DNA of 64,000 bases from Luteimonas sp. BLCC-B24. GTDB lineage: Bacteria; Pseudomonadota; Gammaproteobacteria; Xanthomonadales; Xanthomonadaceae. Numbering within the stretch: position 1 is the stretch's first letter; each line of letters starts with the position of its first letter. The stretch lies in the NCBI RefSeq assembly GCF_028550595.1, contig NZ_JAQQGN010000001.1, positions 62,001 through 126,000 on the forward strand, read 5' to 3'. The translations under genes were made by a program, and so were the position numbers. Under the pieces are notes generated by a model. The model searched no databases. It was not told where the DNA came from and saw only the letters and a program-made list of their open reading frames with translations. Below, piece after piece: positions 31,365-40,912 of the stretch.

Positions 31365-31754
31365 GTGAAGATCACGGCGCGCGGAGTGACGCTTCTGGCG
31401 ATCGTCGTCGGGGGTACGGTTGCAAGCGCCTGTACGGCGCAGACGGAGACTGTCGCGAACACGCCGCCCGCCTCCGGTGAAGCGCTCGCCGCGTCTGCAA
31501 GCACCGACACGCCCTCGCCCGCCGGTGAGCCGGTCGCCGATACGACGGTGATCGTGATGCGCGCGGCGCGCGCGGGCGGCACGATCCTGGTGCAGGCGCC
31601 ACCGGGATCCACGGTCGAGACGGACCGCGCGTCACACACCGTAGCCGGGTCGGGACGTCTCGAACTGGCCGCCCCCGGCCAAGCCGGCGTCGTCCATCTC
31701 CGGGTCACGCGGCCCGACGGACGCGCGCTTCCGTTTCGGGTAACGGTGTACTGA
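31365..31754 (+). CDS. Small lipoprotein related to the N-terminal domain of the preceding M23 peptidase
   Basis: A 129-residue putative lipoprotein of unknown function. From GTG 31365 it reads VKITARGVTLLAIVVGG and then a lipobox-like ASAC. A Thr/Pro/Ala-rich linker follows (to about residue 60), then a beta domain (GGTILVQAPPGSTVE... VVHLRVTRPDGRALPFRV). That domain aligns by eye with the upstream peptidase (GSLVIGKVPAGARVL... PVQLQITRADGT). It may be a duplicated, peptidase-free partner. No strong ribosome-binding site is seen, so the start is uncertain. Confidence 0.65.
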   Translation: MKITARGVTLLAIVVGGTVASACTAQTETVANTPPASGEALAASASTDTPSPAGEPVADTTVIVMRAARAGGTILVQAPPGSTVETDRASHTVAGSGRLELAAPGQAGVVHLRVTRPDGRALPFRVTVY

Positions 31755-31886
31755 CCACCGTCGGAACGACGGCTGCGCCGACCCCGCGTTCCCTGGGGGC
31801 CGCAGACAAATACCGAGTTGGACGTAGGAAAACCGGAGAGAAGCACGCCGGTGCGTTCGCTGCTGCAGAAATGTGACAGGCCACGC

Positions 31887-31976
31887 ATGAAAAACACGAC
31901 CCACTCGGGCAAAGTCCATGACTGCCGCCTGAATGATTCGGGTCGGCGTGTCCACCTTGCCCAGGATTGCGAATGA
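31887..31976 (+). CDS. Possible 29-residue leader ORF of the autotransporter gene
   Basis: A short ORF reading MKNTTHSGKVHDCRLNDSG and on to residue 29. Its TGA overlaps the autotransporter ATG in an ATGA joint. A weak AGG lies about 8 bases before its ATG. It has no hydrophobic stretch or known motif. It could couple translation or be chance; the 218-base gap 31755-31972 shows nothing else. Confidence 0.3.
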   Translation: MKNTTHSGKVHDCRLNDSGRRVHLAQDCE

Positions 31977-34900
31977 ATCACAGTAAGTCCGCTTCGCCCG
32001 CCCCCAGCCCGAACGCGCGCACGCCGCGTCACACACGAATCGCCGCGGCGATCGCCGTCGGCATTGCCGGCCTCTCTCTCGGTGCCAGCGCCTTTGCCTC
32101 CGCCCCGGCATCCGATCTCATCGACCACGACATCGAGCGGATCGTTGCCGCTGCGTTCCGCGCAGCGCCTGCCAGCGCTCCGCAGTGGACGGATCCACCG
32201 CAGGCGTTCAGTCGCGTGTGGCAGCGCAGACCGTTCAGTGCGGCCAGCGTGCCGAGCGCGAGCGCAGCGCGGCCTGCCGCGTTCGATGTGCCCGGCACTC
32301 CCGATTCCGCCGAAGCGTGGATCACCGAGGAATTCCAGGCCGACTGGGGCCTCGAGGTCATCAATGCGCACCACGCCTATGCGCGCGGACTGACCGGCGC
32401 CGGCGTGCGCCTGGGCCTGCTCGACTCCGGCGCCGGGCTCGATCATGACGAGTTCGCAGGCAAGGACCACCGCGCGATCACCATGGCCGAGCTCCTCGCC
32501 GACGGCACGCTGTGCGCCGACAGCACCGTGCTCGCCGGTCCCGATGCCTGTTTCTACTCCGAAGGCGACAAGGTCTCGATTGACGCGGAGTACTACGATC
32601 CGGCGCTGCAGCAGTACTTCCCCAACCCCGCCAACAATTATCTGTGGGGTAACACGTTCTATTACTACGGCAGCCACGGCACCCATGTCGCCGGCACGAT
32701 GGCGGCCAACCGCGACGGCAGCGGCATGCATGGCGTCGCCTTCGGCGCCGATCTCAGCTCGGCTCGCCTGTTCAACGACAGCCTGACCGTCGTCGACCTG
32801 CCGTGCATCCTCTACAACGATTGCGCCACGTTCACCACGTCGGCCGACAGCAACGCCTTCGCGCAGATGTATCGCCAGGCCGCCGATCACGGCGTCCGTG
32901 CGATGAACCACAGCTGGGGCTACACCTACCAGGCCTATACGCCCGGAGAAGTCGCGCTCTACCACAACGCCTTGATGGCCAATGCCGGCATCGCGGCGAC
33001 CTTCGAGGAGATGGCCGCCGCATCGCGCGACACCGGCCTGCTCCAGGTGGTGGCCGCCGGCAACAGCACCACGAACCCGTCGCCCGCGGCCAGCCCGCAT
33101 GCCAGCGCGCCGGCAACGCTGCCCATGCTCTTTCCCGAGATCGAGCAGTACTGGGTCAGCGTGGTCAATCTCAACGAGCAGCTCCAGCTGAGCAACCGCT
33201 CGATGAAGTGCGGTGTCAGCGCCGAGTGGTGCATCGCCGCGCCGGGCTCGAATATCACGTCGACGGTCTACGGCGGCGATGAGGAGATCGTGGCCGACTG
33301 GGTGATCGACGACGACGGTAACCTGCGGTTCGAGTACGGCGATTTCTCGGCGGAGTTCGCCTATGCGGATTACTCCGGCACGTCGATGGCCGCGCCCCAT
33401 GTCACCGGTGCACTGGCGCTGTTGCTCGAGCGCTTCCCCTATCTGACCGGCGCGCAGGTGCGGGACGTCATGCTCACCACTGCCACCGACATCGGCGCCC
33501 CGGGCGTCGACGAGATCTACGGCTGGGGCCTGCTCAACCTCAAGGCGGCGATCGAAGGACCCGGCCTGCTGCGCGTCGACACCGACGTGGTGATGAACAC
33601 GGTCGCCGGCGGACGGAAGGTCTGGGAAGGCGGCGCGTGGGACGACTGGACCAACGACATCGGCGGCCCAGGCCGACTGACGAAGTCGGGGACGGGCTGG
33701 TTGCGGCTCTCGGGAGACAACAGCTTCGGCGGTGCGACGGTCCGCTCGGGCCTGCTCGAACTCGATGGCGACAACGCGCTGAGCAGCGATGTCCGTGTGG
33801 ACGGCGGCGCGCTGCTGATCAATGGCGCATTGCGTGGAAGCACGCTCGAGGTCGTGAACGGCCTCGCCGTGGTCAACGGCACCGTCAGCGGTGCCCAGAC
33901 CCGCGTCGGCGCTTCCGGCACGCTCGGCGGCAGCGGCACGCTCGCCGATACCCGGGTGGCCGGCACCATCGCACCGGGCAATTCGATCGGCACGCTCACG
34001 GTCGACGGCAACTACGTGCAGGTGGCCGGCTCGGTGTTCGAGGCGGAACTGCAGCCGCCGTCGACGTCGGACCTGCTGCGTGTGACCGGGAGCGCCTCGA
34101 TCGAGGGCGGCACCCTGCGTGCGATTTCGTTGCCTGGCACCTACCTGCTCGGCCAGCGGTACAGCCTCATCACCGCGCAAGGCGGCCTGACCGGACAGTT
34201 CGACGCACTCGACAGCAGCGCGCTGTCCCCGTTCCTGGCCCTGTCACTGATCTATGGTGCCAATGGCCTGAGCGTGGACGTCGCCCGCGGCGCGTCCCTG
34301 GCATCCGCAGCCGGCACTGCGAACCAGCAGGCCGCTGCGGTCGCCGCCGACACGCTCGCCTTCAACCAGGGCCTGCCGGTCGCATTGACCCAGCTCACGC
34401 CCGAACAGGCGCGTCAGGCCTTCGACGGCCTGTCCGGCGAGGCGCACGCAAGCGCGCAGGCGATCCTGATCGACAGCGGCCGCATGGTCCGCAATGCCGC
34501 GCTCGCGCGTGCAGGACTCGGTCAGGACGCCTTTACCGCGCAGCGCGACGAGGACGCGGCCACCGGGGCCTGGGTCGAGCTCCAGCGTCACGGCGGCCGC
34601 ATCGAAGGCGACGGCAACGCGGCACGCGTGCAATCGAACGGCAATGCCGCACTGGTCGGTGTCGATCACACCTTCGGCACCTGGCGCCTGGGCGTGTTCG
34701 GCGGAACCGGGCGCACCGACTTCGACGTGCGCCAGCGCGGCTCCAAGGGCGAGACCGACAGCCGACATGCAGGCCTCTACGCGAGCACCGACTTCGGCGG
34801 CTTCGGCGTGCGCGCCGGCTACAGCTACACCTGGCACGAGCTCGACCTCGAGCGCCGGGTGGCCTTCCCCGGTCTCACCGACGTGACGCGCGCGCGCTAC

Positions 34901-35386
34901 GACGCCGATGCATGGCAGGCCTTCGTCGAAGCGGGATATCGCTTCAACGCCGGTGCCTGGTCGTTCGAGCCGTATCTCCAGTACGCCCACGTGGAACTGG
35001 ATACCGATGCGGCGGTCGAGGACGGCGGGGCCGCCGCGCTCGCGCTGGGCGCGTCGAGCGAACGCGTCGATCTGACCACGGCCGGCTTGCGGTTCGATGT
35101 GGCCCTGCGCGGCTCGCAGCAGGACCAGTCGTGGCTGAGCCTGCGCGGCAACCTGGGCTACCGCTACGCCGGCGGCGACCAGATCCGCAGCACGCAGGCC
35201 GCCTGGAGCGGCGGCGAGGTGTTCACCGTGCGCAGTCCCGCGATCACGGACGAAGCGACGTTGGTGGAGCTGGGCTTCGCCGCCCGGACTTCGGCCAACA
35301 GCCTCTTCGAGGTGGGCTACTCGGGCGTGCTGTCGGACGGCGTGCGCGACCACGGCGCGAACGCCCGGTTCTCCGTGCAGTTCTGA
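31973..35386 (+). CDS. Autotransporter subtilisin-like serine protease
   Basis: A type V-secreted protease of 1137 residues. An extended signal region (to about residue 43, ending ASAFASA) is followed by a peptidase S8 domain with the catalytic triad Asp151 (LLDSGAGLDHDEF), His235 (GSHGTHVAGT) and Ser471 (SGTSMAAPHVTGAL). A PATR-type passenger repeat comes next (KSGTGWLRLSGDNSFGGATV), then a beta-helical linker (GTIAPGNSIGTLTVDGNYVQ) and a C-terminal 12-strand barrel (about 860-1137) ending in Phe, as outer-membrane proteins do. ATG 31973 has AGGA 6 bases upstream. Terminated at 35406-35442. Confidence 0.95.
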   Translation: MNHSKSASPAPSPNARTPRHTRIAAAIAVGIAGLSLGASAFASAPASDLIDHDIERIVAAAFRAAPASAPQWTDPPQAFSRVWQRRPFSAASVPSASAARPAAFDVPGTPDSAEAWITEEFQADWGLEVINAHHAYARGLTGAGVRLGLLDSGAGLDHDEFAGKDHRAITMAELLADGTLCADSTVLAGPDACFYSEGDKVSIDAEYYDPALQQYFPNPANNYLWGNTFYYYGSHGTHVAGTMAANRDGSGMHGVAFGADLSSARLFNDSLTVVDLPCILYNDCATFTTSADSNAFAQMYRQAADHGVRAMNHSWGYTYQAYTPGEVALYHNALMANAGIAATFEEMAAASRDTGLLQVVAAGNSTTNPSPAASPHASAPATLPMLFPEIEQYWVSVVNLNEQLQLSNRSMKCGVSAEWCIAAPGSNITSTVYGGDEEIVADWVIDDDGNLRFEYGDFSAEFAYADYSGTSMAAPHVTGALALLLERFPYLTGAQVRDVMLTTATDIGAPGVDEIYGWGLLNLKAAIEGPGLLRVDTDVVMNTVAGGRKVWEGGAWDDWTNDIGGPGRLTKSGTGWLRLSGDNSFGGATVRSGLLELDGDNALSSDVRVDGGALLINGALRGSTLEVVNGLAVVNGTVSGAQTRVGASGTLGGSGTLADTRVAGTIAPGNSIGTLTVDGNYVQVAGSVFEAELQPPSTSDLLRVTGSASIEGGTLRAISLPGTYLLGQRYSLITAQGGLTGQFDALDSSALSPFLALSLIYGANGLSVDVARGASLASAAGTANQQAAAVAADTLAFNQGLPVALTQLTPEQARQAFDGLSGEAHASAQAILIDSGRMVRNAALARAGLGQDAFTAQRDEDAATGAWVELQRHGGRIEGDGNAARVQSNGNAALVGVDHTFGTWRLGVFGGTGRTDFDVRQRGSKGETDSRHAGLYASTDFGGFGVRAGYSYTWHELDLERRVAFPGLTDVTRARYDADAWQAFVEAGYRFNAGAWSFEPYLQYAHVELDTDAAVEDGGAAALALGASSERVDLTTAGLRFDVALRGSQQDQSWLSLRGNLGYRYAGGDQIRSTQAAWSGGEVFTVRSPAITDEATLVELGFAARTSANSLFEVGYSGVLSDGVRDHGANARFSVQF

Positions 35387-35405
35387 TCGGCGACAGGGCA
35401 AACGA

Positions 35406-35442
35406 AAAGGGGAGCAGCCTTGGCTGCTCCCCTTTCTTTTTT
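35406..35442 (+). terminator. Intrinsic terminator after the autotransporter gene
   Basis: Stem AAAGGGGAGCAGCC/GGCTGCTCCCCTTT with a tiny loop, followed by CTTTTTT. It begins 20 bases after the stop. Confidence 0.9.
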
Positions 35443-35497
35443 GGTTCGCCGCACGCGCCGGATCGGCGCGCCAGCCGGCACATCGACGCGGGATCGC

Positions 35498-36409
35498 TCA
35501 GCCGCGCACCCGTGCTACCGCGTCGTGGGCGTGCAGGCTTTCGAAATGCGAAACCGTGGCGTCGAAGCGCACGACGTGCGGATCGGCAGCCAGCACCGCG
35601 GCCACGCGGCGCGCGGCATCCTCGCAGAACATCAGGTTCTCGGCATTGAGCGAGGCGAAGGCCTGCTCGTCCTCGCGTTTGACCGCAGTCTGGACCGGGG
35701 TGCCGAGGGCATGCTCCAGGGCGTCGACGAGCGCCAGCACCGGAAACGCCTCGACCTCGTCGGCCAGGACCAGACGCACGTCGGCGCGGCTGCGCTGGGC
35801 ATGCGGTGTGGCCGCGAGACCGCGCGGCGAGGCGAGCCAGGCGCGGGTGGCCTCGACGTCAGGCGCGGCGCCGTCGAAATCACGCGCGAAGCGGTCCGCA
35901 TTGAGTTGCCGCGACAGCGCGGCCGATGCCGGGCACGTGCTCGAATATTCGACCGCGACCGCCAGCGTCAGGGCCAGTCCGTCGGGCCCCAGCACCGCGT
36001 CGATCTCCACCGGATACGACTTCCACCCACTGTGGCCACTGGCGAGGGCCGGACGACGCAGCATCTGGTCGTAGCGCAGCGTGAGCTGGACCCGGTCGGC
36101 GAGACCGCGCTGGGAGTCGATGCAGTCCTGCAGCACACGATGCAGGGAGCGCCGGCCGAGGGTCTCGCTCGACAGCGCATCCTGCAGATGCAGATAAAGC
36201 CGCGACATGTGGATGCCGCGTGCGTCGGGGTCCACCAGGTTGACGCCGACATCCGCCGAGGCGGCGACGGTCACGGGGCCGCCCTCGCCCGCCTCGACCT
36301 GCAGCGGCAGCGCGATCCGCGCCATGCCGACCCAGTCGAGCAGACGGGCCGCCTGGGCCTGGTCGCCGGCGACATCGGGAAGGGACTGGGTGCGTGCGGG
36401 AATACTCAA
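35498..36409 (-). CDS. folE2: GTP cyclohydrolase FolE2 (type IB)
   Basis: Makes dihydroneopterin triphosphate from GTP, the first step of folate synthesis. It is of the type that does not strictly need zinc, unlike FolE. It is 303 residues. Family marks are VNLVDPDARGIHMSRLY, EYSSTCPASAALSRQL with the metal/catalytic Cys, NAENLMFCEDAARR and SHFESLHAHDAVARV. The start appears to be TTG 36409 (LSIPARTQSLPDVAGDQ); no ATG fits and the ribosome-binding site is weak. It lies 112 bases after the squalene-synthase-like gene on the same strand. No Zur-box-like palindrome was seen in that gap. Confidence 0.9.
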   Translation of the reverse strand: MSIPARTQSLPDVAGDQAQAARLLDWVGMARIALPLQVEAGEGGPVTVAASADVGVNLVDPDARGIHMSRLYLHLQDALSSETLGRRSLHRVLQDCIDSQRGLADRVQLTLRYDQMLRRPALASGHSGWKSYPVEIDAVLGPDGLALTLAVAVEYSSTCPASAALSRQLNADRFARDFDGAAPDVEATRAWLASPRGLAATPHAQRSRADVRLVLADEVEAFPVLALVDALEHALGTPVQTAVKREDEQAFASLNAENLMFCEDAARRVAAVLAADPHVVRFDATVSHFESLHAHDAVARVRG

Positions 36410-36521
36410 GGGTGGACTCGCGGGAGAATTGCGGGGCGATCGACAGGGTCGACCGCGAGGCCCGCAAGTTTACCGGCTCACCCGTATGCAACCCCGCAAC
36501 GGAGCGTTTCCGCGCCGCCGC

Positions 36522-37190
36522 TCAGCGCGCGCGTGCGGCGCGCCAGCTCGCCCACAGGGCGGCGGGCCCACGTGCGGGGCGAGCCTGGCCGGACCGGGCC
36601 AGACTGCGCAGGCGTCCCGCCAGCATCGCGTTGGCGATCCGCCGTGGGCGCGGACCGGCGGTGTTCGCCGGCCATGCGGCCAGCAGTGCCACCGCCTGAT
36701 CGCGATCGCCGTGCAGGCAGGCGCGGGCCGCCAGCAGCGGCGCGACCGGCCCGGCATCCGCATCGCCCGCCGCAGCAGGAACACCGAACAGGCGCGACTC
36801 GCAAGCAGCGATCGCGCGCGCCAGATCACGCAACTGCAGCGCGGTATCCGACGCCTGGCCGCCCTCGCGCGTGGCCGGCAATACGCGCAGCGCGAGCGCC
36901 AGCGTCTGCCACGGTGCATCGAGCCGCTGCAGCGTGGTGGCCAGCGGATGCCGGCGGGCGCCCTTGGCCCAGCCCTGGAGCTCCTCCTGCCACCACGCGA
37001 GCTTGGCCAGGCCGGGCGTGGGGTCCGCGCCGCCCCAGGCCGCGTCGGCGAACTCGTCGAGCAGGGCGAACCAGGCCTCGACACGGGCCTGCTCGGACGG
37101 CGCGACAAACGCCATGCCGATGCGCCATTCGGGCCAGCGCCGGCGCCACTTGGCGAGGAAATCCGCGCCGTCGTCGGTCGCGGCGGTCAC
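36522..37190 (-). CDS. Squalene/phytoene synthase-like protein, degenerate
   Basis: A 222-residue cytosolic protein. The segment GLAKLAWWQEELQGWAKGARRHPLA resembles the KLAWWREE...HP signature of the squalene/phytoene synthase fold, including NDUFAF6-like members. I do not find the two DxxxD Mg-diphosphate motifs those enzymes need, and it is shorter than a typical synthase (270-300), so catalysis is doubtful. GTG 37190 overlaps the gph stop (GTGA). Being coupled to ubiG and gph suggests a link to ubiquinone or respiratory-complex work, which is inference. Confidence 0.6.
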   Translation of the reverse strand: MTAATDDGADFLAKWRRRWPEWRIGMAFVAPSEQARVEAWFALLDEFADAAWGGADPTPGLAKLAWWQEELQGWAKGARRHPLATTLQRLDAPWQTLALALRVLPATREGGQASDTALQLRDLARAIAACESRLFGVPAAAGDADAGPVAPLLAARACLHGDRDQAVALLAAWPANTAGPRPRRIANAMLAGRLRSLARSGQARPARGPAALWASWRAARAR

Positions 37191-37867
37191 GCGGACACCG
37201 GCCAGGCACCAGGTGCGAGCAGCTGGACGGGCTGTTCGATCATCACGTCACCCTGCCAGGCGACGGGGTCATCGCTGTCCAGGCGATAGCCCCACAACGC
37301 GACGATCGACGGCATGCCCGCGGCGCGCGCCGCCTCGATGTCGCGCGCGTCGTCGCCGACATAGACGCAGGCGGCCGGCGCCAGGCCGATCGCCTCGGCT
37401 GCGTGCAGCAGCGGCAAGGGATGCGGCTTGCGTTCGGCCAGCGTATCGCCGCCGATCAGCACCGCGCACCGTGCCTGCCAGCCGAGCTGCGGAATGATCC
37501 GCTGCGCGAGGCCCTCGGGCTTGTTGGTGACGATGCCCCAGCGCGTGCCGGCCGCGTCCAGCGCCGTCAGCATCGCCTCCACGCCGTCGAACGGCGCGCT
37601 GTGGCGGCCGAGCTCCTCGCCGTAGACGGCCAGGAATTCCGGCACCAGCGCCAGCACACCGTCCGCGTCCAGCTCCGGAAACGCCACCGATGCCATCGCA
37701 CGCGCGCCGCGCGAGACGACCGGACGGATGTCGGCCAGCGTCAGCGGCTCACGGCCACGGGCATCGCGCATCCGGTTGACGGTGGCCAGCATGTCGGGCG
37801 CGCTGTCGAGCAGCGTGCCGTCGAGATCGAACAGCGCGCCGGCCGGGAAACGGTCCGGCGCGCTCAC
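37187..37867 (-). CDS. gph: Phosphoglycolate phosphatase (HAD superfamily)
   Basis: A 226-residue haloacid-dehalogenase phosphatase that probably removes 2-phosphoglycolate formed in DNA repair. HAD motif I is [17 protein letters not shown] (Asp pair at about 14 and 16), motif II WGIVTNK, motif III the Lys in [10 protein letters not shown], and motif [18 protein letters not shown]. The helical cap lies between motifs I and II. GTG 37867 overlaps the ubiG stop (GTGA), and its own stop overlaps the next gene. The ubiG-gph pairing is widespread in gammaproteobacteria. Confidence 0.93.
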   Translation of the reverse strand: MSAPDRFPAGALFDLDGTLLDSAPDMLATVNRMRDARGREPLTLADIRPVVSRGARAMASVAFPELDADGVLALVPEFLAVYGEELGRHSAPFDGVEAMLTALDAAGTRWGIVTNKPEGLAQRIIPQLGWQARCAVLIGGDTLAERKPHPLPLLHAAEAIGLAPAACVYVGDDARDIEAARAAGMPSIVALWGYRLDSDDPVAWQGDVMIEQPVQLLAPGAWPVSA

Positions 37868-38574
37868 GCCGGCTTCCGCGCCCAGGCGACGTAGTTGACG
37901 TCGGTGCGCGGGATCAGGCGCGCGCCATTGCGCCAAGGCTCGTACATCAGCCCGCTGACGTCGTCGAGCTGCAGGCCCGCCGCACGCAGCCAGCTCCCCA
38001 GCTCCGACGGCCGGATGAAGGACGCGTACTGGTGGGTGCCGCGCGGCAGCAGGCGCGCCACGTATTCGGCGCCGACGATCGCGAGCGCGAACGCAGCCGG
38101 TGTGCGATTGAGGGTCGATACGAAGAGATGCCCCCCGGGCTTGAGCAGCGTCGCGCAGGCCTGCAGGATCGCCGCCGGGTCGGGCACGTGCTCGAGCATT
38201 TCCATGCAGGTCACGATGTCGTAGCTGCCGGGTCGCTCGGCGGCCAGCGCCTCGACCGACTGCACAAGGTAATCCACCTGCACCCCGCTCTCGAGGCTGT
38301 GCAGCGTGGCCACCTTGACCAGATCCTCGGCCAGATCGATCGCGGTGACCCGGGCGCCGAGCTTGGCCATGGCCTCGCTGAGCAGGCCGCCGCCGCAGCC
38401 GACGTCGAGCACGCTGGCGCCGTCGAGCTGGGCGCGATGGCGCACGTAGTCCAGACGCACCGGGTTGAGCGCGTGCAGCGGCTTCTGCGGGCCGTCCGCA
38501 TCCCACCAGCGGTTGGCCAGGGCGCCGAACTTGTCGAGTTCGGACTGATGGAAATTGTCGCGGGGGGCGCTCAT
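37864..38574 (-). CDS. ubiG: Ubiquinone biosynthesis O-methyltransferase
   Basis: Performs both O-methylations in ubiquinone synthesis with SAM. It is 236 residues. The start [20 protein letters not shown] is the UbiG hallmark. SAM motif I is [16 protein letters not shown] (about 57-72), followed by [12 protein letters not shown] and [20 protein letters not shown]. The start ATG 38574 excludes a long upstream open frame that lies over mtaD. It is separated from mtaD by only 13 bases and overlaps gph. Confidence 0.96.
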   Translation of the reverse strand: MSAPRDNFHQSELDKFGALANRWWDADGPQKPLHALNPVRLDYVRHRAQLDGASVLDVGCGGGLLSEAMAKLGARVTAIDLAEDLVKVATLHSLESGVQVDYLVQSVEALAAERPGSYDIVTCMEMLEHVPDPAAILQACATLLKPGGHLFVSTLNRTPAAFALAIVGAEYVARLLPRGTHQYASFIRPSELGSWLRAAGLQLDDVSGLMYEPWRNGARLIPRTDVNYVAWARKPA

Positions 38575-38587
38575 ACGGCGGCTCCGG

Positions 38588-39934
38588 TCAGGACTGGGGA
38601 CGGATGGAGGAAATACGCGCGCGCCACTGCCGCGCGTTGGCGCCGATCGCGTCGAGGTCGAAACCCACCAGTGCGCGCTCGCGCAGCTTGCGCTGGCCTG
38701 CGATCCAGACGTCGCTGACCTGGTGGCGTCCGGTCGCGTAGACCAGCTGCGAGACCACGTGATGCAGCGGCTGGGTCTCGATGGGCGAGAGGTCCACGCA
38801 GACCAGATCGGCCTGCTTGCCCGCCTCGATCGAGCCGACCAGATGATCGAAACCGATCGCCTTCGCGCCGCCGAGTGTGGCCGCGCGCAATGCGGTGAAC
38901 GCGTCGAACCCGGCCGCATCCCCGGCCACGGCCTTGGCCAGGATCGCCGCGGTGCGGGTCTCGCCGAACATGTCGAGATCGTTGTTGCTGGCGACCCCGT
39001 CGGTGCCGATGGCGACAGTGACACCCGCGCGCTCCAGCGCGCAGGCCGGGCAGAAACCGGACGCCAGTTTCAGGTTGGATTCGGGGCAATGCACCACGCT
39101 GACCCCGCGCTCGGCGCACAGGTGGATTTCCCCCTCGGTCAGCTGGGTCATGTGCACCGCGATCAGGCGGTCGTTGATCAACCCGAGACGGTCGAGGCGC
39201 GCGATCGGCCGCTGGCCGTACTGCTGCTGCGACTGCTCCACCTCCTGGGCGGTCTCGTGCAGATGCAGATGCACCGGCAGATCGAGCTGGTCGGCCAGCA
39301 TGCGGATGCGCTCGAAGTTCGCATCACTCACCGTGTACGGTGCATGCGGCGCGAACGCCATCGCGACCAGCGGATCGTCGCGCCACTGGTCGTGCACCGC
39401 GCCGGCCTTGTCGAAGTATTCGTCGTCGCTGCCCGCCCAGGCGGTGGGAAAATCGATGACCGGCAGGCCCACACGTGCGCGGAACCCGTGCTGCTTGTAC
39501 ACGGCCGCCTGCACATCGGGAAAGAAGTAGTTCTCGTTGACGCAGGTGGTCCCGCCGCGCAGCATCTCGGCCATCGCCAGGGTGATGCCGTCGGCGACGA
39601 AGGCCGGGCTGATCACCGCGCCCTCGATCGGCCAGATGTGTTCCTGCAGCCAGACCTTGAGCGGCAGGTCGTCGGCGATGCCGCGCAGCAGGGTCATCGG
39701 GTTGTGCGTGTGGGCATTCACCAGCCCCGGCACCACCGCCGAATGCGGCCGGGCTACCGTCTCGGCCGCAGCGAAACGCCGTCGCGCGTCGGCGATCGGC
39801 AGCACGGCGACGATGCGACCGTCGTGCACCGCGACCGCGTGATCGTCCAGCACCACGGTGTGCGGCTCGACCGGCACGACATGGGCGGCCTCGATCAGCA
39901 GGTCGATGGACTGGGGCGTGTCTTGCGTGCTCAT
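38588..39934 (-). CDS. mtaD: TRZ/ATZ-family amidohydrolase, probable 5-methylthioadenosine/S-adenosylhomocysteine deaminase
   Basis: A 448-residue metal-dependent deaminase. Metal site: [17 protein letters not shown] (HxH near residue 75), then [10 protein letters not shown], the histidine in LIAVHMTQL, and the Asp in [17 protein letters not shown]. This set fits MTA/SAH or N-formimino-type deaminases next to ubiG in many gammaproteobacteria. SAH recycling next to a SAM-dependent methyltransferase makes sense but substrate is inferred. Its start overlaps the stop of the upstream exported-protein gene by 4 bases. Confidence 0.88.
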   Translation of the reverse strand: MSTQDTPQSIDLLIEAAHVVPVEPHTVVLDDHAVAVHDGRIVAVLPIADARRRFAAAETVARPHSAVVPGLVNAHTHNPMTLLRGIADDLPLKVWLQEHIWPIEGAVISPAFVADGITLAMAEMLRGGTTCVNENYFFPDVQAAVYKQHGFRARVGLPVIDFPTAWAGSDDEYFDKAGAVHDQWRDDPLVAMAFAPHAPYTVSDANFERIRMLADQLDLPVHLHLHETAQEVEQSQQQYGQRPIARLDRLGLINDRLIAVHMTQLTEGEIHLCAERGVSVVHCPESNLKLASGFCPACALERAGVTVAIGTDGVASNNDLDMFGETRTAAILAKAVAGDAAGFDAFTALRAATLGGAKAIGFDHLVGSIEAGKQADLVCVDLSPIETQPLHHVVSQLVYATGRHQVSDVWIAGQRKLRERALVGFDLDAIGANARQWRARISSIRPQS

Positions 39935-40833
39935 TCGCTCTCGGACTCCTGGCTCCAGAAGAACCCGTTCTGCAATACACGGGTGTCGTAGCGCGCGCCG
40001 TCGTAGCGCAGTACGCGGCTGTCGCGTCGCTGCGCGACCTGGTCGCGATCGCTGCCGGTGATGGCTTCGGTGCGCGTCACATGCGCCTGCACCCGCAGGT
40101 CGGCGAAGCCGTGATGGGTCGTGGGCAGTACGGCGATGGTGAAGCGTGCGTCCTCGGTCACCAGGCGCTGGTCACGTGCCCAGCTGCAGGGTTCGCCTTC
40201 GACGCGCGCCCAGAAATCCAGGTGGGAACTGAACACCGGGCGCAGACGTTCGCCGTCGCGGACGTACAGCGTCATCTCGTCGTTGGCGCGTGCATCCGGA
40301 CAGCTCGGTCCGGGCGCCGAGTTGCGCAGCACGACACCGAATGCGCGCACGCCGCGCGCCAGGTCGTAGCGCGCGGTGTCGAGCAGAACGCCGTCCCCGG
40401 CCAGCGCGAAGGCGGCGTCCTCGTCGAGATCGGTCTGGCCGGTCGACAGCAGCCGCGCGTCGCGGGCGTCGAGCACCGCGACGACCAGCCGGAGGGCGCG
40501 CTCGCCCATGCGGTCCTCGGCCGAGGTCGGATACGCGACCGCGGCGAGCTCGAGGGTGGGGTCGAACGGCCAGATCCGGCAGGCCCGGGACACGATGGGC
40601 ACCGTATCCCCCGCCGGCAGCAGCCCGGCCTCGGTCAAGGCATAGAGCACCTGGCCGCTGCAGGGATCGCGCGGCGCGTCGACGTCCGTCGCCTGCACGC
40701 CCACCGACGCGGCCACACACGCGAGCGCGCAAAGCCAGCGCCGCAGGCGGGTGACATGCCCGCCTCCGCCGCTCCCGGATATGGCCTTCCGGACGGCTGC
40801 AGCGGAGTCCCCCCACCGCGCCCCGGCTCGCAT
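39931..40833 (-). CDS. Putative exported protein of unknown function
   Basis: About 300 residues from ATG 40833, with no family I recognise. A likely signal segment (TRLRRWLCALACVAASVGVQA) lies near residues 29-49. The mature part has four well-spaced cysteines (DPCSGQ, SRACRIW, GPSCPDAR, GEPCSWAR), which suggests two disulfides in the periplasm. The ~28 residues before the signal look unlike a signal n-region, so the true start may be a non-standard codon nearer 40750; no ATG, GTG or TTG is there in frame. Its stop overlaps the mtaD start, making it the first gene of that operon. Confidence 0.6.
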   Translation of the reverse strand: MRAGARWGDSAAAVRKAISGSGGGGHVTRLRRWLCALACVAASVGVQATDVDAPRDPCSGQVLYALTEAGLLPAGDTVPIVSRACRIWPFDPTLELAAVAYPTSAEDRMGERALRLVVAVLDARDARLLSTGQTDLDEDAAFALAGDGVLLDTARYDLARGVRAFGVVLRNSAPGPSCPDARANDEMTLYVRDGERLRPVFSSHLDFWARVEGEPCSWARDQRLVTEDARFTIAVLPTTHHGFADLRVQAHVTRTEAITGSDRDQVAQRRDSRVLRYDGARYDTRVLQNGFFWSQESESE

Positions 40834-40912
40834 CGCGATTCCGCTGTGGACACGGCCAGGCACCGACTCCCTGTCAGACCCGATACGCGCCTGTCGAGGG
40901 CCCACGGGGTGC

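Noticed and set aside
30422..34180. 1252-codon minus-strand frame across the M23, lipoprotein and autotransporter genes
   Set aside because: It spans three real genes and their gaps, is rich in Arg/Ala/His typical of antisense frames, and has no start signal.
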